Shown here piece after piece: positions 33,836 to 45,600 of a DNA stretch of 64,000 nucleotides; positions within the stretch are counted from its first letter, which is position 1; each line of letters opens with the position of its first letter. The notes under the pieces were generated by a model. It did not search any database. It saw only the letters and a program-made list of their open reading frames with translations, and was not told the DNA's origin. The translations under genes and the position numbers were made by a program. This DNA comes from Anthoceros angustus (Eukaryota > Streptophyta > Anthocerotopsida > Anthocerotales > Anthocerotaceae), in contig MU008185.1 of the NCBI GenBank assembly GCA_010909165.1, positions 310,001 through 374,000 of the forward strand, given 5' to 3'.

Positions 33836-35146
33836 GTGTAGCCAAATATAAAGGTTTCACTTTTATAGTTGCTTTATTGAATTACATTACATCCGTAATA
33901 TATTGGTAGTTTTTAATAATTTTAATAATCTATTAAATAACATAAAATTAATAATATATTTTATCAATGAACTAAGAGCTAGAAGAAAGGCAGAAAGTCA
34001 AGTAAGATAGTGTCTTATATTGGGCCACACAAATTGGGGGAATTTCTCATTGAAGCAAACAGGGTAACGCTTGAGAATATGGGCAATAACAAGCCAACAC
34101 CTGACAACCCACATAAGCAAGCTGATAGTGATAGCACCCGAACCTAATTGCAAAACCAAGCCGAGAAATAAGACCAATAAATTTAGACATGAAATCCCAC
34201 GCGTGTAGGTAGTAGCAATATCATAGAAAATAATATATTGAAGTTGCTTGATAATTCATTATCCCTAACAAGGATAAAGAAACCTTTGTAAATTGTGGTC
34301 GTATCTAGAAAGGGTGCGCGGGGCGCCGTCGAGAGACTTCTTGAGCACGAGAGTTGTTTAGTGCGAGACAGTTCGTAATAAAATTGACTCAACAAGATGC
34401 AAGCGGAGGAGGCAAAAACTGGAATATAAGTTGGAACTCTGATGATGGAAGATAATCGTAAATTAAATATTATATTTATGAAAAATGAGATATATCCATG
34501 AATAACACAGTGTGAAGGAGCTCGCTCGTTAGAGACAATATGGGGGATAAGACCCTGAAAGTATGAAAGAGGTGTGTGATTGGCAGGAAACATGCTCAAT
34601 TGTCAGCAGTTTTGATGTCACCAGTGTCACAACAGCTAGCGGAAATGATACTTCATTTCCAGTACATAAACCCGTTAATGCTCTTTCATGACTGAAATCC
34701 GATAACACACATTTTCGTTCTTAAAGTGCCCCTAATGGAAATTTTCCGATCATGCACAAAGGTGGGCTACTTGCCTTGCACGGAGCGTTGGAATCAGGTC
34801 ATCAGCTGCGAGACAATTCGCTACTCGTCCCCTGGGCATTGTCAAGTTTGGGCATCGCAGACTCGATTTGCCTAGTGCGTGGATGTGGTCCTTCGTAGTC
34901 TTGACCGCAGCAAGTGACGGATGCAAGCCATGGATGACTGAAGTTTGCCAGAGCACAGCGTGGTTTCGGGTCCATCTCGTCACGAGGGTGTCAGGATCTG
35001 ATGTCTTGATATCGCATATGTTCGTGGCACACTGCGGTCGATTTAAAGGTCTGGAGCTCCAGTAGAACGGCCGTCATCTGATGTGAAACTATCTCGGATA
35101 CATTATTCTGCGAGAAAAGTACATGCAGACACCAAATGCTTTCGTA
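33836..35146. other. AT-rich intergenic DNA
   Basis: About 1.3 kb without a supportable gene. A minus-strand open frame at 34183-34599 is AT-rich and has no domain. The last 200 bases are probably the 3' UTR of the SET-domain gene. Confidence 0.3.
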
Positions 35147-36562
35147 TCATTCCCACCTGCGCCTGTCTTCCTCTTCATCAACCGAATGATACCAGGCAGG
35201 CCTATTCTTGAAGTTGCTGTATCTGTAGTTGAGCAAGAGCTCCTCGTCACAAACATCCCTGGTGGCCACGAGCACAAGTGTGCAGAGTTGTTTGTGTTTT
35301 TTCTCTGCTAATGCCTCCCTGCTTCTTCTAACCCACAGGAGGCCGCTCTGTTGCATCGGAATATCACTGTCCACGGCACAGGTGACGTTGGGGATGTAAG
35401 GCCTGAGCTTGATCCCCTCACCATCTAGGCAGAGGTTGTACGGACAGATCATGACATTTGGTTGTCCCCCTTTGGGAGGATGGTTTGCGAAATGCGCCAG
35501 GGCCAGAGGATTTCTCCTCTCTAAGACTGCTCCTTGAATCAGCCCCTCACCCTTCTTTCCACCACCCACCATTTGCCACAGCTTGTCCGAGGCCGACTTG
35601 GCCTCCCCTTGCCTGCTCTCCTCCTGCGGCTGCTCGATTCCTATACTCTTGAGGATGTGCTCCTGCACCTCTCTATCCCTCTCGGACATGCCATCCCAGA
35701 ATTCTCTCGTGTCCCCTCCTCTGCCCCAAGGATTGCCATCAATTACCAGCCCATCAAACCTTGAAACCAAGTACGGGTTGCCCAGCTCCACCCTCGGGTA
35801 ACCTGGAAGGTATCTATACTGTGCTGGTGCGTAGATCACCCCAGGATACATGGACACAACCGACCCCGCTCCAGCCTTTCCGGACACATACAGCCCATCA
35901 CCTGCTTCTCTGTGTGCGATTCTAGAAGGGTTGAGCTCCAGAGTGAATCCCATCTTCTCCTTGAACGCCTCCGAAACCTGGGCCCGGTTCAGAGGCAGCG
36001 TGGCAATCCTGCCACAAGCACCGTATCAACTGCAGTGCAATACCTGGCAGCCATGAAGACGACCGACTGTAAACAAGTGAGTCGCTTACTGAGCAGGTTC
36101 AGTCTCGCTCTTGGCTAGCTGCCATCCTCCGACAGCGAAGCTCAATCCGCTGGGCCGATTTTTCTTGGCCGTCTCTCGATCCTTTGCCTTTGATCTCTCC
36201 GACGGGTCCAGCAAGATGTTGTCCAATGCGCTGCAGATGACCCGCACTTGCTCACCGACGTTACCCTGTACTTCTTGCCTCCACTCTTCAAAAGCAGTCC
36301 TGCCTGCACGACCTTCCATGTCTGCTACCTGCTCATCTGTGGGAGAATCCAACTTCTTGTAGCTGGTGAGAAGGAAGAGACGGTGAGTATCAATTTCATG
36401 CTGAAACTGGCGCTTGTCCACGCCTTGAAGTGATGTCGACAGTCTCCCCCAGATCTGCAGATTCTCACAACACGATGCAAGCTGAGTCTATGATTTGCAG
36501 CTTATCTGTTGAGAGCAATGGCCATTGTTATGGTCGGTTGAGAATGTTACCTTGCGCAACAT
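35147..36562 (-). CDS. SET-domain protein, SETD9-like
   Basis: Three exons: 36562-36551, 36454-36090, 36008-35147, giving about 412 residues. SET proteins are lysine methyltransferases; the substrate of SETD9-type members is not established to my knowledge. The first coding exon is only 12 bases (MLRK), joined in frame to IWGRLSTSLQG. The N-terminal helical region includes LFLLTSYKKLDSPTDEQV. The SET core contains GDGLYVSGKAGAGSVVSMYPG, NPYLVSRFDGLVIDGN, a central insertion rich in charged residues, ERRNPLALAHFANHPP, NVMICPYN, RPYIPNV and the closing DEELLLNYRYSN. The SET signature residues (N-H-x-P-like ANHPP and the E-E-L-L-x-N-Y motif) are present, so activity is plausible. The short exon is the least certain part. 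Confidence 0.85.
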
Positions 36563-36660
36563 CTTAGCCTTCACACTTCCAGCATTTGATCAAGCCATGG
36601 ATCTTTCTCCTCCTATCTGTGCATGGAAATCCTAACAGAAGGGTTTAGGGTTTATGGGAC

Positions 36661-37055
36661 TATCAGCCCTAGCCAAGGTAGCCCAGATGGATTCGTGGGT
36701 CACCACCGGGCAGCAAATTTGCCTTCCTGTACTGTAGTACTGGCCTGTTTCAAGGAAGGGAAGAAGATGTAGCAAAAGGCCCGAGAGCCTGTTCCCTTTC
36801 ACGAAGGGAGATGTGAGTGTTTAGACTAGCATGGGTTGAGTGGGAAGGGGATAACTTTGGTTGGGGAGTGTTGCATTTCGTATGCCTCGTCCTGATAGGC
36901 TTGCCATGAGGAGACCGATTCATTGCTTGAGCAAAGGCTGGAAGTGTAGGGATAAGTGAAAATCGGCCCAAGCCAAGGCAACCCAGATTGATTCCGGGGT
37001 CAGTGTGCAGTAAATCTGCAATTCTGTGCTGCCTGGTGAAGGGATAGCACAAGGC
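36661..37055. repeat. Diverged 300-base-spaced direct repeat
   Basis: Segments at 36661-36785 and 36961-37055 align from AGCCAAGG(T/C)A(G/A)CCCAGAT through a GGGTCA, CAG(C/T)AAAT(T/C)TGC and TTCTGT series to a common AAGGCC end. They are exactly 300 bases apart at their starts. Both lie in the spacer between the divergent SETD9-like and PPR genes, so this is a duplicated promoter-side segment. Confidence 0.5.
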
Positions 37056-37089
37056 CTTTCAATTGGAGTTCTGACTTGATGAAACTGAT

Positions 37090-39634
37090 ATGGCGTTAGT
37101 GGCGGCGGGTAGGAGGGCTGGAACACTTGTGCGGAGAGTTTGGTTTCTGGATGCTTGTCACAGGTGCTGGGCGGGGTCTTTGACGAGGGAAGGAGAAATT
37201 GCAGTGGATGTCCTAATTGTACTTGGCATTCCTCCGCTGGTTTGGTCGTGTTTCACATTCAGTACTGCAGCCTGCGTCAGAGCGGATACAAGCCGTGAGT
37301 CACTGCCTGCAGCTCAGTCGATTGCAAGAGAGGATCTGTGGAGAAACTTCTTCGCCGATCCTTCGCTGTGGTGGGACCACAGGTTGAGAAAGGTCTGCCA
37401 TTGAAGGATCCTATTACGCCAAGTGGTTATCGTCTTCTCATCGACTGAATTTTCTGCTGTTTGTTGCAGACAGATGTGAGCTACCCAGATTTCGTTCATA
37501 GTGTGACGAAGGATACTTTATGGATGGAGAGCTGGTGGAATCCCTCCTGGGTGAAGCCGAGGCTATCGACATTGAAACAGCCATCAGGTCCAGAAGAAAG
37601 GGCTCAATTCTTAGTGAAGCCCAGCGTCAGCCTCTCAATAGATCCAGCCAGGTATTTGTTCTAAACGGGTACTGTGGAAGTATGATAAGGCCATTGGGTG
37701 TATTACAAGTACAGTGTCGACTCTGAGCTCCTTTGTTTCACAGGTCTGGGAAAGAATGCGGATTGGCTGGGCGTATTGAAGCTGTGGACAGGCTGTGTAT
37801 AGAGGGGCGGCTAAAAGCAGCATTTTGTGCTCTTCAGTGGATGGACCAGCAAGGTGTTGAGATTCCAATGCATGTACTGTGTAGCATCGTGCAAGGGTGC
37901 ATACGGACAAAGGACCTGGAAACTGGAAGGTTGTTGCATGCCCTTGTCACTCAAAAGGGTCGCAACTCAAGTTTTTTGAACAGCAACATCATTCGGATGT
38001 TTGACTCATGCAACAGTTTGGCGGATGCCAATCAAGCATTTCGTGTGGTCCGTGAACCAGATACATACTCCTGGCAGGCCATTATTTCCACACATATCAA
38101 TCATGGGCAGAGCGAGGGAGCCATCAAGTTGTATATGGAGATGAAACAGTCGAATCTTAAACCAAATGCCTATGTTTATGCTGCAGCCCTCAAGGCATGT
38201 GCATGCGTAGGAGCCTTGGCAGAGGGTAGAATGATTCACCGACATATCAAACAGACGCCAAGTGAGATGACTGCTTTCGTGATGAACTCAGTCATTGACA
38301 TGTACACCAAATGTGGGAGCCTAGAGGAGGCACGTAGAGTGTTTGACAATGTCCGGGAAAAAAATCTGGTTACCTGGAATGCTATGATTGCAGGCTTTAC
38401 CCACAATGGTCGTGGTCAGGAAGCCTTGCGAATGTTTTGTCAAATGCAGGAGCATGGATTTGAACCAGACAGTATCACAATTGTGGGCCTCTTGAACGCT
38501 TGTGCTGGGACACAAGATTTAGAAAAGGGCAAGCAGTTTCATTCTCTGATAGTGGAAAAGGGAGTAGGTGATGAAATTCTTGTAGGAAATGCCCTTCTTG
38601 ACATGTATCTGAAATGTGGCAGCCTGAACGAGGCACGTCAGGTCTTTGACAGGTTGAAGAACAGAGACGTAGTGTCTTGGACTGCCATGATAGGAGGCTA
38701 TGGGAGTTCTGGGCATGGCCAAGATGCTATTAAACTCTTCCTAAAAATGCAAGAAGAGGGTCTGCAGCCCGACAAGGTGACCTTCCTGAACATTCTCAAA
38801 GCTTGTGGCACTGTTGGGGCACTGAACTTGGGGAGGAGGATTCATGCCTTACTTGAGGTCAGAGGGCTTGAGTCTGATGCAGTTGTCAGGAGCACGCTTC
38901 TTGACATGTATGCCAAATGTGGCAGCCCAGATGATGCTTGGAGCGTTTTTGTCAAAATGCCAGACAAGGATCTAGTGTCCTGGACTTCGGCCATCGGATG
39001 GTATGCTCAGCATGGGAATGGTCGGAGGGCCATTCAACTCTTCCAGCAAATGTTAAGAGAGGGACTGAAGCCGGATGACGTTACTCTGGTTTGTGTTCTT
39101 TCTGCCTGCAGCCATGCTGGGCTGTTAGATGAGGGTTATCGCCTGTTCTGCTCAATGTCTGACAATTTTGGCATCATTCCAGGAATGCGCCATTATGCGT
39201 GCATGGTTGACCTTTTAGGGCGTGCTGGCCTGCTCAATGAAGCGAAAGATCTTATTGAAAGAATGCCAATGGAACCTGAGGCCGTAGTCTGGACATCTCT
39301 ACTTGGCGCATGTCAAACGTATGGCAACTTGGAGCTAGGGAGACATGCTTTTGAATGTTTAGTGAAGTTAGAGCCTTCAAACCTGGCTGCATATGTCCTG
39401 ATGTCGAACATCTATGCTGCAGTTGGCAGGTGGGAAGATGAAGCAGAGGTGAGAAAGAAGTTGAGGAGTGCTGGAGTGAGAAAAATACCTGGCAAAACAT
39501 GGATTGAGGTTAGCAATGAAGTACACATCTTTTCAGTCAACGATGTAGATCACCCACAAAGAAAGAAAATCTACGAAAAGCTGGATTTATTGATGAACCA
39601 AATGCAGAACAGCCTAGGGTATGTTTCCAGTTGA
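37090..39634 (+). CDS. PLS-class PPR protein with N-terminal PDF motif
   Basis: Four exons: 37090-37163, 37263-37392, 37470-37651, 37744-39634, about 758 residues. PPR proteins bind organellar RNA through 31-36-residue helical repeats. The basic N-terminus (MALVAAGRRAGTLVRRVW) suits organelle import. Next, EDLWRNFFADPSLWWDHR and YPDFVHSVTKDTLWMES form a PDF motif, known from plant OSB single-stranded-DNA-binding proteins. About 13 PPR repeats of alternating P, L and S type follow (MYTKCGSLEEARRVFD, NVVTWNAMI-like). The C-terminus has E and E+ domains (WTSLLGACQTYGNLELG, GKTWIEVSNEVHIF) but no DYW deaminase, so editing would need a partner in trans. The ORF ends TGA at 39632-39634. A possible donor at 39619 could instead fuse it to the next ORF. 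Confidence 0.9.
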
Positions 39635-39755
39635 AAATGGACTCATGTAGCACTGGTTTAAGCGAACTGGATGGCAAGTCAATGTGTGAAGCAGATGTCT
39701 TACTGATTGCTAATTCCTTAGTCGTTGTGTATGTAGGGTGCTTGATGACGTGAGC

Positions 39756-41921
39756 ATGGACGATGTTGTTAGGGAAAAATGTGAGAAGGAAAGCCTAAGT
39801 AGTGCACTTGATGCAGCTATTACGTCAAAAGTCCAGGGAAGCGTACTGTCAACAGAATGCTTACATCATCTGTTACAGGTGTGCATACGACAGAGAGATA
39901 TTCTCAATGGTAGGCGGATACTTTCATTATTGCTGGAAGTGGATAACGGCTTTGGCGTTCAAATCGGAAACAAGCTGATCCACCTGTTTTCTAGATGTGG
40001 AAGTCTTTCAGAGGCAAATGACACATTCCGTAAGATGGAGGAGCGGGATGCATATACTTGGCTGGCGATCATTGCAGCACACGTCCACCATGGGGAAGGC
40101 AAGAAGGCTATACAACTGTATAAGAATATGCGACTTTCAGACTTGAGGCCAAATCCAAATGTTTATGCTGCTGTCCTTAGAGCGTGCACAAGCACAGCAG
40201 CCCTGGCAGAGGGTAGGGTGATCCACAGACACATTATAGAAGCTGGTCTAGACAATGACGTTGTGGTCGCAAACAGTCTTGTTAATATGTATGCCAAGTG
40301 TGAAAGCTTGGTTGAAGCGAGAGAAACTTTCGACAAGATGCAGAAAAAATCTGTCGTTTCATGGACCACAATGATTGCAGGTTATGCCCAGCACGGGCAG
40401 GGTTGGGAGAGTCTGAGAATTTTCAGAGAAATGCAAGAAGAGGGTTTGGAGCCTAATAAGGTCACGTTCGTGAGTATCATCAAAGCATGTGCCACCCTGG
40501 GAGTCCTAGATGAGGGAAAGCAGATCCACACCCAGTTAACCAGGAAGGGCTACCAAGTGGATAACTTCGTAGGAAATGCGCTGGTTGACATGTACTTCAA
40601 ATGTGGGAGTCTGGAGGAAGCACTCAAAGTGTTCCTAAGTATGCCTAACAAAGACGTAATATCATGGACTTCTGTGATTGGGGGGTACACCCAGCATGGA
40701 CGAGGTTCTGAATCTCTGCAGTGGTTTCACCAGATGCTAGAAGCTGGTGTACGTCCCAATAAGGTGACATTTATAAACGTCCTCAAAGCCTGTAGCAACT
40801 CAGGAGCGTTGGATCAGGGGAAGGAGATTCATAGCCTGCTTGCCAAGACTGAGTACAAGTCGGACGTCGCTGTTGGGAGCGTGCTTGTTGACATGTATGC
40901 AAAATGTGGGAGGCTGGATGATGCTCAGAGAGTATTTGACCAGCTACCAGATAGGGATCTGGTGCTTTGGACGACACTGGTAGCTGGATATGCTCAGTGT
41001 GGACATGGGAACAGAGCTTTTCAGTTATTTCAGCAAATGCAAGCGGAGGGTGTTCAGCCAAACGAGATAGCCTTTCTGAGCATCCTGAAGGCATGTGCCA
41101 GCGTAGCTGCTCTTGATCAGGGCCGACGATTTCACTCGGAGCTGAAGAAAAGTATGCTGAAGTTGGATGGAGTCATCGGAAACACCCTTATTGACATGTA
41201 TGCCAAATGTGGCAGCCTAGAGGAAGCAGTTCTTCTGTTTGATAGCTTATCACAGAAAGATGTGGTCTCTTGGACCGTAATGATAGCAGGATTTGCACAG
41301 CATGGGCGTGCTCAGGAGGCGCTTGTGTTGTTTGAGCGGATGCAGCAAGAAGGCCTGAAGCCAAGTGATGTCACCATCGCCTGCATCCTCTCTGCCTGCA
41401 GTCATGCAGGCCTGTGGGCTGAGGGCCACCGTGTATTCAAAACAATGTCCCAAAGATTTGGGATAAGTCCGGACATCAAGCACTACACATGCTTGGTGGA
41501 CCTTCTAGGTCGTGCTGGCCACTTGTCTGAGGCGGAGGTGTTGTTGCATGAACTGCCTGTGCAGCCTGATGTTACACTGTGGATGTCCCTGCTTGGAGCA
41601 TGCAAAACTCAGGGCAACACGGACTTGGGGAGACAATGCTTTGAGCAGATTGTGAAGCTCGAACCTGCAAATGCAGCTGCTTACGTGCTGTTGTCAGACC
41701 TGTACACAGCAGCGGGCAGGTGGGAAGAGGAGGCAGAATTGAGGAGGAGGATGGCAGCTGCCAAAGTGAAAAAAGCACCTGGGAGGACCTGGATTGAGCT
41801 GAACAATCAGGTTCACACCTTTTTAGTGGAAGATAACAACCACCCAGAGAGGAAGCAGCTATATGCAAAGTTACAGGAGCTCGCCTCTGGGTTAGCAGGC
41901 TGCACACGAAATCCTGAGTAG
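39756..41921 (+). CDS. PLS-class PPR protein, second of a tandem pair
   Basis: An intronless ORF; the first ATG is at 39756 (721 residues), but the frame is open from 39737 behind a possible splice acceptor. It carries about 15 PPR repeats of PLS type (LVNMYAKCESLVEARETFD, VVSWTTMIAGYAQHG, LVDMYFKCGSLEEALKVF and so on). E and E+ domains follow (WMSLLGACKTQGNTDLG, GRTWIELNNQVHTFLV), ending shortly after NNHPERKQLYAKL with no DYW domain. It lacks an obvious targeting peptide from ATG 39756. The upstream PPR gene ends only 121 bases before, same strand, and could supply the N-terminus by splicing. A role in organellar RNA processing or editing is known for the family; the target RNA cannot be read here. 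Confidence 0.88.
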   Translation: MDDVVREKCEKESLSSALDAAITSKVQGSVLSTECLHHLLQVCIRQRDILNGRRILSLLLEVDNGFGVQIGNKLIHLFSRCGSLSEANDTFRKMEERDAYTWLAIIAAHVHHGEGKKAIQLYKNMRLSDLRPNPNVYAAVLRACTSTAALAEGRVIHRHIIEAGLDNDVVVANSLVNMYAKCESLVEARETFDKMQKKSVVSWTTMIAGYAQHGQGWESLRIFREMQEEGLEPNKVTFVSIIKACATLGVLDEGKQIHTQLTRKGYQVDNFVGNALVDMYFKCGSLEEALKVFLSMPNKDVISWTSVIGGYTQHGRGSESLQWFHQMLEAGVRPNKVTFINVLKACSNSGALDQGKEIHSLLAKTEYKSDVAVGSVLVDMYAKCGRLDDAQRVFDQLPDRDLVLWTTLVAGYAQCGHGNRAFQLFQQMQAEGVQPNEIAFLSILKACASVAALDQGRRFHSELKKSMLKLDGVIGNTLIDMYAKCGSLEEAVLLFDSLSQKDVVSWTVMIAGFAQHGRAQEALVLFERMQQEGLKPSDVTIACILSACSHAGLWAEGHRVFKTMSQRFGISPDIKHYTCLVDLLGRAGHLSEAEVLLHELPVQPDVTLWMSLLGACKTQGNTDLGRQCFEQIVKLEPANAAAYVLLSDLYTAAGRWEEEAELRRRMAAAKVKKAPGRTWIELNNQVHTFLVEDNNHPERKQLYAKLQELASGLAGCTRNPE

Positions 41922-42600
41922 ACTGTCGTAGGCTTTAACTCCTCGGTGTCATTGTGAAGATTGCGCTGGTGTCGCCAAAACAGGACAGACGTGATCAGAG
42001 GGATGATGCGTTTCCATTCCCCATTTCCAGCACAGGGCGTAATACCATTAGGCGAAAATGGCTTTTACCGGGCAAAACGGTTGTAGCAATTGTCACATGA
42101 AACTGGAGAGAGGCACAAGCCAACTGTCAGCTGTGGCGACTTCAGATTGAAGACAAAATGTGGGGGCGATTAATGAGCATGATGGAGTCTGGTGATCGAG
42201 GCGCGACAGTTGTTGCGGTGTAGTTCGCCTCCCTGTGCATACGATGATTCTGCCCATGGCTGCTTCTCTGTGTCTTGTGCCTACTGCATCTGCTGGCTCC
42301 TTGGAGTGGGAGGCGCGGGAGCATGTCCCATTTTGTGCAGGATGGCAGATGCTGTCCTCTAGGGTTTGTGGTTGCGAGCTAGGTGATGGAAGCTTTGGTG
42401 GCGATGGGTTCAATGCATGAGCGTGCAATTGGACTCCTTGTATTAGGCACCATGCCCGGACACAATGTATCAATTGCTGGCAGAGCCTTTTGGTAAAGTT
42501 GTGGCATGGACAGTCAAGATTCCATCTCTTTCTGCCCTCTCTTTCCCAGCTGCCTTGTTGTGGACTAGCCTTGTCTGTCTGGCTCGCCAATCTGACCTCC
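41922..42600. promoter_or_regulatory. Spacer upstream of the TMC-like gene
   Basis: About 680 bases between the second PPR gene and the TMC-like start. The plus frame from 42490 is open into the gene but lacks an ATG before 42601, so its 5' part is taken as leader. A minus-strand frame (42093-42602) has no recognisable content. Confidence 0.35.
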
Positions 42601-45600
42601 ATGGCCTCATCATCTGGAGGTAAGAGGATATTCCACCCTCAGAAATGGGTTCCCTTACGCGCACAGGATATCAAGCCTGAGAACATGGCCCAACCTAGAG
42701 GCAAGCTTCCACCCTTGGACCCTGCAGTGGTACCGAAGACGGACACAATCGAGCCAATGTCCATTCTCTCTCATGATGCCAGTCCACCTCCTCGTAGTGT
42801 TCTGTCTTCGCATCCAGCAACCTTTCTTGAGTTGGATTCTACTCGTGCTGAGCAGAGCCAGTTTAGGTCTCAGTTCATTCCTCCTCGTCCGGAGGTCCGT
42901 GAGTCTGCGCCAACAGCCCACGATTTCAGAATAGCACCTTTGGGGTATCTAGATGACTCCAAGTCTCCAAGGCCGCGGTATCGCAAGAATTCTATGACTG
43001 GTCTCTCATCACCGCCTCAGCAACCAACCCGAGAAATGATCATGCATGTTGGCAGCAGGGAGGAGATGCCTGCCACAGCTGCTGTTGGGAGTGCACAAGA
43101 TGCTTTGCTCAATAGTCCTGAAGGAATGCCAGCTGGCTCCCATGTTAGCCTGGCCCCTTCAGTCTCAGCAGGTGCTTCAGCATCGCAGATTTCCCTCCCA
43201 AATTCTGCGCAGTATGTCGTATCAGAAGTGGCTGCTGAAACAGCGATTGTGATTGATCATCCTTCTGAGGTCTCCACCAGCAGCCCAGGTGGGGCAGCAG
43301 ATATTCCAGTTGGGAACCCTGAGAGTCGTCCATCTGCAAGCAGGTTTAGTAGAGATACCATCTCATCCTCATCCAAGAAGACTTCGGTTGTGCACCAAAA
43401 GGGATTCGGGAAAGGAGGAAGTGCAGAAGCTCCTTTCAGGGAAGGAGTGCATCGAAATTTCACACAGGAGAACATGGATGCTGCCGAGCAGGACATGCAT
43501 CGGAAAATGGTTCAAATCCAATCTTCCTGACTGCTACAGCTTCCTTTTCGAACAAGAATTAATGGCAAATTTTTAAGCGTTTTTACTTATGACTGCTGCA
43601 GCTCACTCCTTAGACTGGAACATTTTGGGGTAGAGGTCTGTTCACCCATAAGTTTGGTGGTCCTTGATATTGTGAAATTCACAGGGTGGTGGTTTATGAT
43701 GATGTCGATTTGGGGGCTAACCATGCGTTCCTGCTTGTGGGCAGGTTTCAGATACTGTGACAAGGGCTAAAGAAAGAGTCGAATTGATTGAAAAGGATAG
43801 CCATCCCAAAGCACCTACCTTCGGCAGGTGCTCAGGCTTCCAACGCTGGGCATATAAGCGACGACTTAAGAAAGCTGCTGAGGGGGTTTGTTCATCCTCA
43901 TTGAACTGTGAAGATTTGTCCCCTTGCTCCATTCGTTTATTAGTGTTTTTCCTGACACTCTCTATCTCCAGACCAAAAAGTGGAAAGTTCATTGGAGCCC
44001 GTGGCTGGAGTCTCTGAAAGCAATCGAAGGAGCCTTTGGATCAGCCGTGATGCTGACTTTTGCTTTCCTACGATGGGTGCTCTTTCTAAATGTGATGATC
44101 GCTGCAATATGGGTTGGAATGTTGATAATCCCTTTCTGGGTTAAGCCTCCACCCGGTTACTCATGGAAGTTATTCACGAAGCCAGGTTTCAAGGCAGTTG
44201 TACAGGTTGCTTGCACTTGCGTCAGCCGTTCTTTTTTGCTGAACCTTGCACAGATTGTTTGATGGTCAAAGTGTCCCACTAGCTATCCAACTCGTCGAAG
44301 CAGGCCTGCATAGCATGTGGATATTGCTTTGTCACCAATCAATTTCTGTGTCATACTAGCAATGGACATGTTTTTCCACCACCTCTAACTTGATCTCTCT
44401 CAGGCATTGGCTCCTAGATTGTAGGGTCTGCATTTCAAGTGTTCACATGTGAAGCTCGAATGGGGTGTCCTCTGGTCTGTTATGTGTTCACCAGAACCAC
44501 ATGTATGCTTGTATTATATCAGTGTTACTTATGATAACTCACTCGAAGGTATGGTGAAGGGTGATGCATTAGAGAGGACGTGGGTGTATTTCGGAGGTTA
44601 TTTCTACAGCCGAGCTGACCAGCCTGGTGCATATCGTGTTGATTGGGCATATCCTACTGCAATTGCCATAATGTTCCTTGTTAGCTTGATCGGTCTACTT
44701 GTTAGGTGAACCATGTGATACTTCATACTTGCGTATATTTTGCTCGCTCCTGCTTTAATGGGATTCCAGGCACGTTCTGGATGACTTCAGTTCAGCCGCT
44801 AATTTTGAATACGGAACTGACCTGCAGGCCTGGCTCTCATCGTGGCATGTATTCTCTTTGCTGCATATGCTTGCAGGATAGCATCAAGGATAATGGGCAG
44901 TGGTGATGCTGCGATGCCATATAAGAGTAGTGTGTTTCCTTGTTCAGGCCTGGTGTTTACCTCCTGGGACTTCCACGTGACTTCTCATGATGTAAGCTTA
45001 ACCTGAGCCTTTTGCAGCTGATTCCTCTATGGAGTTCTTGTGATCCTCCTTGCAGGGAGGTCATTTCTTACAAACTGAAGTGGATTCAACTGCTAAATGG
45101 GATGACAGGCAGCAACAAAGCTGAGGCGGAGCATTCGGACAGAACTGCAGGAGCTGATAGCAGATATTTCAAGCAAAGCTGTGACAACTGGAGTCACATG
45201 GAGGGACCGTCTTGTAAGTTTGTCCTCCTCAGTCTGCCTGGTTTGAAGCTGCTGCCTGTGAAGCATAACCCATGGAGCATCTTGTTTGGATCCTTTTTGC
45301 ATCATGCAGCCTCAAATTCCCGTGTTGATGGCAGGGCTATTTTGCTGCCTTTGTCTTGTGGCCACTGTCCCTGGGTGCTAGTGTGGTGGCTATAGTTTTC
45401 CTTGTTAAATATGCTGGCAAAATCAACAACAAAATTGGTTTTGCACTTTGTACCTTCCCTCTGTGTTTCAGAATAGCTAGTTGTGTGAAATAGATTTAAA
45501 CTTATGCATTGTTTTGAGCACCGACACAAAGAGTTTTCGGAATTTGGGGTCTGCAATGTTATAACAAGGGTACGTCTCCTCAGGGACTGGATTTGGACAA

